From the NCBI GenBank assembly GCA_902806565.1, contig CADCXA010000062.1, positions 310,001-374,000 on the forward strand: a stretch of DNA of 64,000 bases, written 5' to 3'. A program made the position numbers and the translations under genes. Positions 1 to 10,952 of this stretch are shown here, one piece after another. Numbering within the stretch: the first letter of the stretch is position 1; every line of letters begins with the position of its first letter. The notes under the pieces were generated by a model, which worked only from the letters and a program-made list of their open reading frames with translations, was not told where the DNA came from and ran no database searches. Source of the DNA: Hypoxylon rubiginosum (taxonomy: Eukaryota > Ascomycota > Sordariomycetes > Xylariales > Hypoxylaceae).

Positions 1-492
1 AACGACAATGCAACCGGCGATCGCAACGGCAACCCTTTGCCCGGTACCCTTGTCGAGCGAGATGTAACCCACCCGAAGCATTATGACTTCTATCTGTGCT
101 CACACGTGGCAATCCAGGGCACCGCCCGCCCTGTCCACTACCAAGTCATCAGGGATGATGCAGGCATCAAGCCTAACGATCTCCAAAGGATGATCTACCA
201 CCAGTGCTACCAATACTGCCGATCCACAACTCCAGTATCCTTGCATCCAGCGGTGTATTACTCTCACCTAGCATCCAACCGTGCTCGCTCTCACGAGAGT
301 AGCGTCGCCCCGGAGCAAAAGATCATGGCTTTCGGTAAAGCTGGTTTCCCTCTTGTGAAGGGTCACTCTGAACTGGACTACACGGACTACGAGGGTCCGT
401 ATGAAAAGTCGCCGCCGTTGACGCCAATGCACGGCAAGACAGTCGATCTTGCGGTAGTTCAATTCATGAATACCACCATGTGGTACGTCTAA
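1..492 (+). CDS. Argonaute protein, C-terminal PIWI fragment (partial, 5' end outside window)
   Basis: The frame is open from base 1 to the stop at 490-492, so only the last 163 residues of the gene are present. The text reads as the end of a eukaryotic PIWI domain: DVTHP, then YDFYLCSHVAIQGTARPVHY, then the conserved YYSHLASNRARSHE block. The His at 265-267 corresponds to the fourth catalytic residue (DEDH set) of slicing Argonautes; the other three lie upstream of the window. The chain ends in an aromatic MWYV tail, like the conserved hydrophobic Argonaute C-terminus that packs into the MID-PIWI lobe. Argonautes bind small RNAs and cut or silence matching transcripts (quelling and meiotic silencing in fungi). 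I cannot tell which fungal paralogue (QDE-2-like or SMS-2-like) this is. No break is visible in the fragment. Confidence 0.93.
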   Translation, partial: NDNATGDRNGNPLPGTLVERDVTHPKHYDFYLCSHVAIQGTARPVHYQVIRDDAGIKPNDLQRMIYHQCYQYCRSTTPVSLHPAVYYSHLASNRARSHESSVAPEQKIMAFGKAGFPLVKGHSELDYTDYEGPYEKSPPLTPMHGKTVDLAVVQFMNTTMWYV

Positions 493-2429
493 ACGACACC
501 TTTCTGACATGATGTCTGGCTACACTTCGCACGATATTTCTTTCGGTTTCGGCTATCTGGTCAACGGTATAGTCCCTTCAGGGACTTCAAACCCCCGATT
601 GCAATCACGGACAGAAGGCTAGTCACTGGGCCATTTCGCTATGGTTTTCAGGCCTTTTCTGCGTTTGCAATTCACATTGCTGCCTGGCAGGAATGATTTC
701 TATCTGAGAGTGGACATCAGTGCACCACATCTACTCCCACACATCCCTCAGCACCACACAAAGTGACGCATTGGCAGTTACGTAGCACGAGGAAGGGAAA
801 CAAAAGTTCAGGCTCCGGGTCTGGGCTGGGAATGGAATGGTAACTAGATAGTCTTACTCTGATAGTTAGATACACAAAACGATGCTTTCCCTCATTATAG
901 TATCTATACTTATGTGACATGCTTACTGACCCCTTAAATTTGCTGGCTAGTATTGAAGTCAGTCATGGAAGACAGACGCCGACGCCCTAGTACTTGGAAA
1001 CTTACCTACCAACCGGCCTCCCTCAGCTCTCTAAAATCTATGCTGGTGATCTAGATGTCACTACATGGCGACTACAATTTATCTACATGAAGCCACCACC
1101 ACTCCTATCAAAGACGAAGGATGTATGAGGTTTTTTTCCGTAAGGCAGGACGCAGCCGGAAAAATACATGCAATTGCAATATTCTAAGTGAGCATCCTGA
1201 ACCGTCCGATTGTTTACCAGCCGTGTCGGAAACTGCCTACCTTAAGAGGTACAAACATAAATCGGCGCACTTTTCTATGTATATCTAGGGTACCTAATGA
1301 GTAAATCGGGTAATCGTAGCATGCTTCCTCCACGAATGGGCGCCATATTTCGCCAGATCGATGCCGTTTACTGCCGGTCCTCACGGCTAAAAAAACAACA
1401 ACTAACTAGTGGTGGTAGGTAGTAGGGTATACATACTTCATATATGTAAAACGGGAATAATCCGTGGGACTTTACGGGGTTATTGGTATATTCAGGGAGT
1501 CGGATCGCGCAAAGCATACATACCGCGCTCACGGTTTCTCTTGGCCTTCTTGCAGAGGAACAGGAGCAGCAGCGCTAAACCAGCAACACACAACAGGACC
1601 GCGAGGAAAGGCTATGCGAAAGTCAAAGCCCTCGGAAGCCATAGAGAGGAGCTATGAGAAGAAGGTTTATGGTAGGTGGTTGGAAAATGGGGTTGACAAG
1701 TTGGTAAGGTGTACGTGGGGGATCTGATGTTTCTTTGAAGGCTTGAGCCTCGTTCTTGTAAGAAGCCTGGAAGAGGGCTAACGGAGTAGTGTCGTTGCGC
1801 TGCGCTGCTCACTTACGCATATCCTTAGGGGCACGTAGACTTACTCCTTGTGTAATCGCCAGGCGGAACACCCAAGATATTGCGCCATCTCTCGTTTTGG
1901 AGGCGGGATGATAGGTACGATTCCCCCGAGGCGCTCAAGTAACTCGGCCGATCGATTAGAATAGGTCTTGCTCCTGACGACCGCCAAATCGTCAATGACT
2001 AGTCACCTTTCCTCGCGCGAGGGTGGCTCGGGAAATCAAGGCGAGGGGTGGAAATCGTTTAGTTATTTTGAGAAAGGCAGCGCCGCGCCGCTCTACCCTC
2101 GCGCTGGATAGGAGCCAGGAGTCTCGACGCAGCTGGCGCTTCTGATGCATGAATCGAGTGACAGGTAAGGTTAAACAGGCTTACCAAGGACAACAACAGC
2201 TGTGCGTCTGTGCAGGCGTATTCATTATAGCCGTTCTAGGAATCGCGGCAAAGGGGGATCTTCCTCGGTGCGCTGATATACTGGACCCATGACCCGAAGG
2301 AACCGCCAATTATTCTCAACTCGTTTCCTCTTCTCAGTCTAATTCTCGCGGTCCTTATGCGGCGACACAAGCTACCCAGTATCTGTTGTGAAGTCAACAT
2401 CACTGCCGGTGTTCCCTGGTGCTCAGATG
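493..2429. other. Intergenic, no gene seen
   Basis: This covers the 3' flank of the Argonaute gene and about 1.9 kb without a recognisable coding region. The open frames here are short (under 90 codons) and show no family motif. No tRNA or tandem array was seen. Confidence 0.5.
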
Positions 2430-2826
2430 GAGTGTCATATCCCTGGTACGTACCGGAAAATAACAAACCTAGTGGGTTTTAGATCTTGTGCTAGGATATC
2501 AACTGCTGGAGTATTATTCCCAAGGGAATTACCATTGAATACCTAGGTGCATATGGCTCCAAAGGTCGTGCGAAGAAGCTGGGCATTCGGTGTGCCTTAT
2601 CCTCCGCATGACGCCAGGTCTTCAGGCTCGGTTCGGATACATAGTCCAGTCGGTGCGTAAAATGGTGCCACTTGAGGCAACGCCGGCTACAGTATTGTAC
2701 CAGGTGGCAATGTAGGAAACAGATATGAAGAGCCTCCTTGCGACACAATGCTTTAGCGTAATGTCCCCCTACGTCGAATGTGCAAGATAGCCACAGAGGA
2801 AAATTGCACACGGAGATAAGGGACAC
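2430..2826 (-). pseudogene. Relic of a MYND-type zinc finger protein (DUF4470-like fungal family)
   Basis: Translated from 2826 downward, the frame shows a MYND-like spacing: a Cys, then HICFLHCHLVQYCSRRC, then HHFTHRLDY, followed by S..L..TW and RMPSFF. Fungal MYND proteins of this type have H..DC, then KSPL, W and R.PAF in this order, so the match extends past the finger itself. The last zinc-ligand Cys is replaced by Tyr (TGT to TAT, a G-to-A change of the RIP kind). About 110 residues in, the frame is lost, and the +1 frame continues with GNNTPAVDILAQDL, resembling the LWGN.PA.D.L motif that follows in intact relatives. Ligand loss, frameshift and no downstream domain suggest a dead fragment. 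The family name rests on motif memory, not a search. Confidence 0.45.
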
Positions 2827-2890
2827 GGGGAAAGAGACGATGGCTACTTCGACACTTATAGCCTAATTCACAGCAGCTCCCGCCTCCTCC

Positions 2891-4240
2891 TCACCCGCCC
2901 GCAATGACATCCCCTTTCCAAGGCTGTCCATACAGATCTTCGTAATAATCCCTGCCCATTCCAGCCATCTCTCTAGCCTCGGCGTTAAACGGGCCCTTCA
3001 CGGCCCCCCTAAAATGCTTCCGCACGCAGCCGCGGAAAACCTGGACGGGGTCGGTCCCCTCCTGCCGGCAGATCCAGGTCAGCCACCGGTGTCCCGTGGT
3101 GACGTGCGTGATCTCGTCGGTGTGGATGACGGTCAGGACGTCGACGCTCTCGCCGTCCTTCGCGTTCCGGAATTTCTCGATCGTCATGGGGTTCACGTCG
3201 AGCCCGCGCGCCTCGTGGACGAGGGCGATGACGCTGATGCGGGCGCGGAGGTCGCGCGCCGTCCGCGCGGCCGACTCCCACAGGCCGTGGTGGACCGGCA
3301 GCGCGCCGAAGCGGCTCCCGAGCTCCTCGAGCCGCGCGCGCAGGAGGGAGAAGTGTTTCGCCTCGTCGTTGGCGACCTTGAGCCAGTCGTAGAAGAAGGC
3401 TCGCGGTAGCTGCCGCGGCTGGTCTCCGTCGTTCGCGGCGTCGGTTCGGAAGGTGGCGAATCTGACCATTATGTCGATGGCGAGGTCGATGGCCCACTGC
3501 TCGATGTTCGCTAGGGCGTGGAGCATCATGATCCTGCTTTTCAGGTTTCCTCCCTTGCCAGCTTTCGGCATCTGGCCCGGTTTTACCTGAGTCAGGTTCT
3601 GCCTCGGCGGCTCTTGGGGGGGAGCCACGGTGCCGGCCCCGATCTGCATGGGCGAGGGAGACTGCTCGCGCGTCGCGAAGACGGAGAAGAGATGGGTGGT
3701 GAGTTCGATCTTGTGTTCGGGATTAGATGTATTCAAGATGTGTACACACCAATCGCACAGAGAAGCATCTTCACCAAGATAGACTGCAGGACCCGAAGGC
3801 TCGACTCTCGGGCCATGCTTGAATTTCACCTTTTCGCTGACGGGTTCGATTTTGGCGAGCTGCAAGTCTTGGGCCTCCGCGACGCGTATGCTTACTCGGC
3901 CACCTTGCACGGTGACTGGAAATGTGCAGGCTTTGATGCCGTAACTAGACTCACCGGTCTCTACGTTGAAATCATATGCGTGCCACGGACACGAAGCGAT
4001 GTAGGACGAGTCCTCGATGTCTATGTGAGCATCGGCCATAGGACCTCCGGCATGAGGGCATTCTGCTTCCATAGCATAATAAGTCCACGCCCCTGGGTTT
4101 TCTCCGAGAGGCGGAGCTACCTCGCCTGGAGGGTCAATGCTCGGTAGACGAAAAAGAACGAGGCGCTTGCCATTAGAAAGGGTTATTGAATGCCTGGCGT
4201 GCCGGAGGTCTTGTAGGTGACCGATGTCGACAGTTGACAT
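2891..4240 (-). CDS. Rieske [2Fe-2S] plus DUF455 ferritin-like fusion protein
   Basis: Single-exon protein of 449 residues. Residues about 10-120 form a Rieske domain with both cluster motifs, C61-P-H63 and C84-P-W-H87, as in ferredoxin-type Rieske proteins that pass electrons to an oxygenase. Residues about 230-430 match the DUF455 ferritin-like family. Its helices carry di-iron ligands in the expected rhythm: E247 in HALANIEQW, E293-x2-H296 in NDEAKH, E343 in VHEARGLD and E376-x2-H379 in DEITH. DUF455 proteins are distant relatives of the tRNA hydroxylase MiaE. The architecture suggests a self-contained oxidase or hydroxylase with its own electron-transfer module. Substrate and compartment are unknown; I see no signal peptide. 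The start is the first in-frame ATG, and the Rieske fold begins soon after it. Confidence 0.88.
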   Translation of the reverse strand: MSTVDIGHLQDLRHARHSITLSNGKRLVLFRLPSIDPPGEVAPPLGENPGAWTYYAMEAECPHAGGPMADAHIDIEDSSYIASCPWHAYDFNVETGESSYGIKACTFPVTVQGGRVSIRVAEAQDLQLAKIEPVSEKVKFKHGPRVEPSGPAVYLGEDASLCDWCVHILNTSNPEHKIELTTHLFSVFATREQSPSPMQIGAGTVAPPQEPPRQNLTQVKPGQMPKAGKGGNLKSRIMMLHALANIEQWAIDLAIDIMVRFATFRTDAANDGDQPRQLPRAFFYDWLKVANDEAKHFSLLRARLEELGSRFGALPVHHGLWESAARTARDLRARISVIALVHEARGLDVNPMTIEKFRNAKDGESVDVLTVIHTDEITHVTTGHRWLTWICRQEGTDPVQVFRGCVRKHFRGAVKGPFNAEAREMAGMGRDYYEDLYGQPWKGDVIAGG

Positions 4241-5572
4241 GGTACAAATATCTAAGATGCGGAGGAGCCTTGGGATTAGTATGATATGATTTCTTTATTG
4301 CTCGCCCTGAGCTTGAAACTTGGAAACCTCGACAGTTAGAGAGTACGGGTAACTTGGTAACTTGGGTTTGATGGCGTTCTTCTTTGAAATTCTTTGAAAT
4401 CTTCTAACAAATTTCATTAGGAAATTTAATTAGACCCGAATGTGGCTGTGGTGGCTGGAGAATAGAGTTCCCTCTATTATTCTGCCACTGCCATCCCACT
4501 ACCCCGTGGCTTGATACCCCTTATCCAATTAAAGATGACGGTCTCAAATTCTGCAGATCCCCGTCTCACCTTTTTCGCATGGACGCCCAAGAAAACAAGA
4601 GCATCTGAGCACATCGGTGACAAGTCAGCGAGTTCCCTCCTCGCTTCTTAGCAGGAGGAGTCGTGCTAAGACGAACAAGAGCAAAGCATTGGGCTCCAAC
4701 AAAAACCCTTTTCCTTTCCGGATTCAACATGGAACACGGGTAGCTCCAGTGCCGTCCCTGATCGGCTTTTTCGATGCCAAGAATGTTTGGCTGTTTACTC
4801 CCGCAGCGTCGCATTGTAGCAGTTGGTAGGGGGGGTGGTAACCGGTAGGTAAGCCAAAAATGCGACGGTGCTGCCCTGCGCGGCTCAAATAAGCATAACG
4901 GTCTGTCGCAGCGACGTCTCACACCCTTGCTCGTCGACGTCTTCCGAGCCGTTCTCCTCCAATTCTCCCATTTGGCATTTCGATAGGGATCCGCCCGTTA
5001 ACCTTACTTTTTGAGAGATCTTGACAGTAGATCGGTACCCCCTGGCGGGGACATGCGTGTTCCTGTCATCTGGTATTGGGAGGCTGTTTGTTGTTTCTTC
5101 AACGAAGCGAAGGGGGGTTGGAGGGCCTGGATCGTTGTCAAGCCTGTCGAGGCGGAGTCTCAACTGCACACGCGTCTTGGCGATTCGTTACCCGATTTAG
5201 CACTGCGGACGGGAAATGACCTATCCGTACGTCTCAAGTGAGCTCGTCTATGTCGAAGATCAGTAAGGAAGATCAGTAAGGAGAGGCGCCATGACAATTC
5301 TGAAGGCGCTTGCCATCCCAAGTGACTTGTCATTCACCTGCCACTCATCCCAGCATCTTGTACGGGATGACTTGGGACGAGATCACCATACAAAAGGGCG
5401 CCCAGCCCGATGCCAATGTTGTTGTTTTTCCTTTCTCTCCTCATCCTCTGCGAGTTACTCTAGTTGATCAGCTTTCATTTCATTCCAGCAGTTTATTCAC
5501 ACAAGCTCGTCGCCGGCCGACCTATACCATCCATTTCAGTCTTTACAGAGTAAAACGACGAAATCAGTCAAA
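4241..5572. other. Intergenic between two oppositely directed genes
   Basis: It holds the 5' flanks of the Rieske-DUF455 gene (leftward) and the small secreted-protein gene (rightward). The open frames are short and without motif. No repeat of note. Confidence 0.45.
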
Positions 5573-5852
5573 ATGAAGTTCTCAGTCGCTATCTTTGCCA
5601 TCTTCACCACCGTCGCCATGGCGGAGCTTCGTAAGTTGATCTTGGAATTCGCTGGTTGAGAGATAACCAGACATGCTAACCTTTTCCGCTATAGAAAAAG
5701 TTCCCCGGTCGCAGAAACCTGCCAAGGCCGTCGAGGTCCGCCAGGCTGGTGCTGCCCAAGTCCAGACTGCCGCCATGAGCAACGCCAACGGAGATGTCGT
5801 CACTTTCGACACCGCTGGCGTATACAAGGCCAGCACCGATGCTGGCATCTAA
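5573..5852 (+). CDS. Small secreted protein, 71 residues, unknown function
   Basis: Two exons, 5573-5630 and 5695-5852. The 64-nt intron has a GTAAGT donor, a TGCTAAC branch site and an ATAG acceptor, so the model is well supported although neither exon alone looks like a gene. The product starts with a clear signal peptide (MKFSVAIFAIFTTVAMA, cleavage near AMA-EL). A mature chain of about 53 residues follows, rich in Ala, Val, Gln and Asp, with no cysteine, so it is not a disulfide-knotted effector or defensin. There is a basic stretch, KVPRSQKPAK, just after the signal, which might be a processing site. No family recognised. Possible roles are a cell-wall peptide or a small effector; both are guesses. 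Confidence 0.6.
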
Positions 5853-8187
5853 ATCTCCTTTAGATGCATCATAGACATCATGGGTGATAGGGGATATGAA
5901 GTCGAACCCAAGACCCAAGCATCCGATAGTCATCCTATGACTAAACCACGCCAATGCACCTTCAAGGTGTACGATAATCGGAGTCAAGGATATAATAGAG
6001 CACGAGGGCGCGCATATGGGAAATGGGAACAGGAATGGACATGGGGCTCGAGCATTTCGAGCCGAGCTTGAACTTATACCTAGAGTATTTGTGAATATCT
6101 GTTAATATATACATATCAATCACCCCAACCTGATGCATTCTACTCGCCTACTAAGACGGACAGTTACCTCGCGCTCCTGGTATGTCATCATGTCATTAGC
6201 TTTGCGACTATCATAGTTGTCCAATGACGCATCACATTGGTTCACCGCTACTTGGAGGGAGCGTTTAGATACGCCTCAGTTTGGTCACAGTTAATGCAAG
6301 GGATGCATATCGCGCGACCAAGTACTATGTAGAAGAGATAACTGTGCCCAAACGCTTGACAACCGCGGTAAACTAGCGAATAAGCGATTTTATTTCTCCA
6401 ACGGCGCCTATGTAGGAACCGATGCTTTGGGACGACAAGCAAGCATCGGTATCCGTTTCAGCTTAACCGATAAAAAAAGGGCGGGACGACCAAAGCAAGG
6501 GAACCGACCCCGAAGACGTCAAACGAAAAAAAAAAACCCCAAGAACTATTAATAGATTTTGAGGCTCTGTGGATTCCTTTCTCATTTTTACATAGTACGG
6601 TGTGTGCTTTCGAAAAAGGACGTGCGAATGGGATCACTTTTTCGACGTGTTACACAGCCACACGTGCAGGCCAACGCGAGGGAATCCAGTAATCTCTTCA
6701 AAAAAGCCTTGCGAGTTATCCGTGCTCGCCGCTAAGTTTAGCATTAACCTGCGCGTGCGCTAGAATGGCCTGATGGCTCAGCTCTTATGTCCTCCTCATA
6801 AGCTAATCTGCTGGCTAATCCTTGGACGGCTGCCGATGTTAAAAGGAGGAAATATATTACCAATCCCTGGTTTTTCTCGAACCGACAAAGAATCCGTTAC
6901 ATAGAAGGAAATGGGAAAAGTCCCCGCGCCCGGCATCTCAACGGATTCCGACGGCTCCGAATCATGCTCTGGGCCCCGTCCCCAGGACCCGTGCCTCACC
7001 AAACAAATTAGCTACACGTCTGCGCGTGTTTGATGGCCGGGGTTTGAATCCTATGCTGGCAAGGGGAGGGGGGGGAGGTAGTAGAAGGTATTCGCGAATT
7101 ATACCGCGGACTAAAATGAACAGTTCATCAGCTATTATGGGAATGCTCATAGCTGTATAGGACTTTGGGCTAGCAACTGATGACTTGATGACCAAAAAAT
7201 TGCAAAAAGGCAGTGCCAGGTTTCTATTGTCGATTCGTCGGTCCCGGTGTACAGTTCATCGCGTCTCCGTCGCGAGATCAGCTGTGATTGGACCCTAGTC
7301 CTGCTATCCTGTCAGCTAAGCCGGATCCGGGCGTCCGATCCAAAGGAGTCCAGCAGTCCAGTAAGTCCAGCAGTCCAGCAAGCTTTTTGCTAACCCATAA
7401 ACTCAGCCGCAACCCCATCATCCCCAAGCCCTATTCTTACCCGTCTGGGCTTAGCGAAGAACCAGCCGTCTCTCCACCATGTGGGTTAGGTGGATGTTAG
7501 CTGCTGGGAGTCCTTCCTTGGGATCCAATAGTTGGCGTTTGTTACCGAGACCGGGGCGCTGGCCTAACCCGTCAAGCCCATCACAAGTGCAGTTTTTTTC
7601 TTCTTTTCCTTGCTCCAACGCATAAGACGTTGCTCGTCAACGGGCGTTTCCTTTGTCTTGTTCGTTGCTTAGCCCCGAGACACAAGTTCCAGGGCTGAAG
7701 ACCCGGATTGGTTTGGCGTACTTTCCGCCAATGACGCCGGTCCTTTGCAGCGCCCATCTTACATGTACATGCTAGTAGGTAACGAAATACAGTACCGTGC
7801 GTTTTTGTTATTTTGGCTGTAGGACTTGCAGGACTTGGCGGGAATGGAGGTTGGGTTTTTTGAGGCTATGCAATGGTCTTCCCACTTTCTAACTAATTTC
7901 TCCTCCGGGACGCCGCCTTTTATATAGCAGCTAATCGCGCCCACGGGAATATGCTGTGTGAGGCTGGTTTCGTTCTTCGTCCAACCTGATTCGCCTCCTC
8001 AAAGACGACGATTTTACCGCCCTGTGTAACAAATTCCCGGGACTTGGGGACGATGGATTTGTAAACTTCTGATATAAGGGTGGATCAAGAGATAAAACAG
8101 GGAAACTCGGCCGAGTAATACACACAACATCACATCGGAAGAAACACATATAAGGGGAGAAGGTTTAAACGAATTAAGAAACCAACG
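5853..8187. other. Intergenic, no gene seen
   Basis: About 2.3 kb with only short chance frames. A short imperfect repeat of a GTCCAGCA-like unit lies near 7344-7385. Nothing else could be supported. Confidence 0.45.
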
Positions 8188-9680
8188 ATGGGGTACACAC
8201 ACCGTGACAACGCGCAGTTCGGCCGCGCGAAGTGGAGGAAGAGATTGCTTCTGCCGTGCTGGATAGTTCAAGTTGGGCTTCTTTTGGGGATGATGGGTTT
8301 GTTCTCGTGGCGGCTCTCGCATACGGTGAACACGTGGAAAGATCAGCAGGACCATGGCCAGATTCCCATGGTGGAATTTGTGTAAGTCTCGATCCTAGAA
8401 ACATCCGACTCTGATACGCACTGGCGAATCTATGCCTAGGAGAGAACCATGAAATCGGTTGAGCTAACCAGACTCTTTACAGATGGGAAGCCGTCAATGT
8501 CTCATTTTCCTTCCTCTCCCTCATCATAACCTTCGTATCCATAGCGAGGTTTATCGCGGAGGTGTTGACGCCACTGCCGTTGCTATTCAGCAACATCGCA
8601 AACCTCGTCCTCGCGTCGGCCATCTTGGCATTGGATATCGTAGTCTACGTCCAATACGCCGACAGGCAGTACTCGTTGACGGGAATAGCAATGGATGTCA
8701 CTCTCATGTAAGTAGCTTTTTTACCGGCCCCCTTTTTTGGACAAGCTTGCGAAGCAGAAGACCTAACAGAAGGTGGATGGATATCCAGGTTCTTCACGCT
8801 CATCCCCACGTTCTACTCCGTCGTCATCTACCGCCGCCTCCTGACCTACGACGACTACCACATCCCGGGCAACGTCAAGCCGTACGGCTACGCCAGCACC
8901 GAGGAGCCCGAGGAGACGGCGTACCGGTCCTCGTGGCTCGAGCCCCCGACCCCTTACGACCCCACCAACAACCCGGCCGCAGGCGCACCTACGCGGCCGC
9001 GCGCCCTCTCGGCGGCCAGCCGCCGCATCTCTCTAACGCTCAGCCGCGGCACCTCACCGCAGCCGTCGCCGCCGACACCGCCCGAAGCAGCAGCAGCAGC
9101 GGAGCGGCGGGGCAGCTACGACCACCGGCGCGACACGCAGTTCGACGACTACGTGCGGCGGCGGTCGAGCGCGGGCCAGCACTCGCGGGAGGACGTGCGG
9201 CGGGCGCTGGGGGCGGAGTTCGGGTGGGGGGAGGAGAGCAGCGGCAACAACAACAACGCGAGGGACAGCGTGGTCAGCACGGGGTCGGTGGCGGTGGCGC
9301 AGGCGAGGCAGCGCGGGGACTCGCTGTCGACGCGGCAGGTGAGTCTGGAGGCTAGCATCAGCCGCGGCGGGAGCACGAGCACGAGCGGCAGCACGGCCGC
9401 GACCGCTTCCACGGTAGTAGAGGCGATGCCGGGGATGACGCGGGCTCACAGCTTGAATAGCGTGCCGGAGGTACACGAGGAGGAGGCGGGGGGAGGAGGG
9501 GATCTGGGACTGGGGAAGAGACGGCTGGAAAAGGGGGAAGATAGACAAGCGTTGCTAGGAGGCGACGGGCTCTCGCGGTCGAGTTCCGGGGCTAGCGCTA
9601 GGAGTCTACGGCGGATAGAGCCGGTGGAGGGGCTCGAGGACGTCGAGCTCGGGAATAAGAAGCGCAGGAGGGAGTCGTGA
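8188..9680 (+). CDS. Four-span membrane protein with long disordered tail (fungal, unknown function)
   Basis: Three exons, 8188-8381, 8483-8707 and 8789-9680, give 436 residues. Both introns have GTAAGT donors, CTAAC branch sites and CAG acceptors. The N-terminal third has four hydrophobic helices: one near residues 20-42, one starting VSFSFLSLIITFVSIARF, one LANLVLASAILALDIVVYV-like, and one across the second splice junction (MFFTLIPTFYSVVIY). This is a MARVEL-like tetraspan topology. The last 250 residues are cytosolic-looking and low complexity: Ser, Arg, Glu and Gly rich, ending in a basic KKRRR cluster. No catalytic motif. GC content rises sharply in exon 3. A plasma-membrane or eisosome-type organising role would fit but is inference only. 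Confidence 0.75.
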
Positions 9681-10952
9681 TACCCATTGAGTGAAGCGAG
9701 TGCATTGAATGAAGGAAGTTGTGTCAAGGCTGTGCTAGGACACCTAGGAATGTAGCTAGGAGTTTCTTGGTACGGAAGCGAGATAGCGATGCCGATATAA
9801 CGCGACATGACGACGTTTCGATCCTTGTTTCGCGGAGATGTGCTATATCGAACTGTCTAGGTACCTGGGAGAAGCCGACGATGCTGATAGGAGTCGAACT
9901 GTGACTTCATGATAAACTTGAAACTATGCGTAAGCTCTAAGAAATTTAAAGGAGGTCTACATTTTGCTGGTTAATGGGCCAGATGGTTAGATTAATGCTG
10001 TTCTAGCATAAACAAGGGAATACTATTCTTCAACGTATTGATTATACTAATACTAATCTTAAGAGCTAAATAATAAACACACCGAGCTCGTCTCGGGGAA
10101 TTGGCTTTCTATTCACTATCGACCAATAAGTTGTACCTCGGAAAGTTGGCGAGTCGGTAACAGGCATGATAGGCGTTTAGTGAGTTCTCTCCTACTAGCC
10201 CATGCCCTGTCCATACAACTCAATCACAGCCTCGAAGTTCCGACAAGAGGAAAAGGCCTGAAGTTTAGAATCCTAAGGATTGATGAAAAAAACAGACTTT
10301 CAGCTTGGAGCGTAGGATCAAGAATCACCAAATGAGGCTGAAGTTGACAGGGAAAATGAAATTACCCCAACTCACCTAACCCGGCTTTGGTTTAAGTCGG
10401 TTAGGAGGTACCTAGGTAGTTTATTTTTAGCTAAGTCAACTCGGATATCGGTTGCATAGAGCACATGATAAATCCGGCCCGCCTTATCTTATGTTATGAA
10501 ATAATTGTGCAAGATGCAAATGGACGAATCCAGAACATGAAATCATACGCCCTGACGCCTTCAAGGTTCCCTTCTCCAACGTGAATAGTGGAAAGCGGGG
10601 TGGGATTTTGGTGGTAATCACAGCCCAACTCAAGACTTCAGAGTTGGTCACTGATTTTCCTTCTCTTCCTTTTCCACACGTCCGAGTCCGAGTCCGAAAT
10701 AGAGCGTGAGTCCAGTAGTAACAAAGTTGTGGGTTTCATTCTAGTTTCTAGTTTCTAGTTCCAGGTATTCATTCTTCCTCGGTAGCAGCTTTCATGTACA
10801 GATTCGACACCACTACTGAGAGTTTTCGTTTACTACTATCTCCGTATTTAAAGCTCCTTAAGTCCAGTCCCTCGAACCACCTCCCTCTTAGCCGACGTTC
10901 GTCCCACACGACCCCGAAACACTAGAGAAGACCGAGAAACAAACGATCAACC
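9681..10952. other. Intergenic
   Basis: The left part is AT-rich with poly-A and TAAT runs typical of 3' flanks. The right part (10,600-10,950) is CT-rich and probably the promoter and 5' leader of the AMMECR1 gene. No gene seen. Confidence 0.45.

Noticed and set aside
7021..7070. tRNA-like GGTTTGAATCC near 7040
   Set aside because: Resembles a B box, but no acceptor or anticodon stem can be folded around it.
9054..9548. 164-codon minus-strand frame opposite the membrane-protein gene
   Set aside because: GC-rich, low-complexity mirror of exon 3 (Arg, Ala and Pro runs); it has no start context or motif, while the plus strand has a spliced gene.
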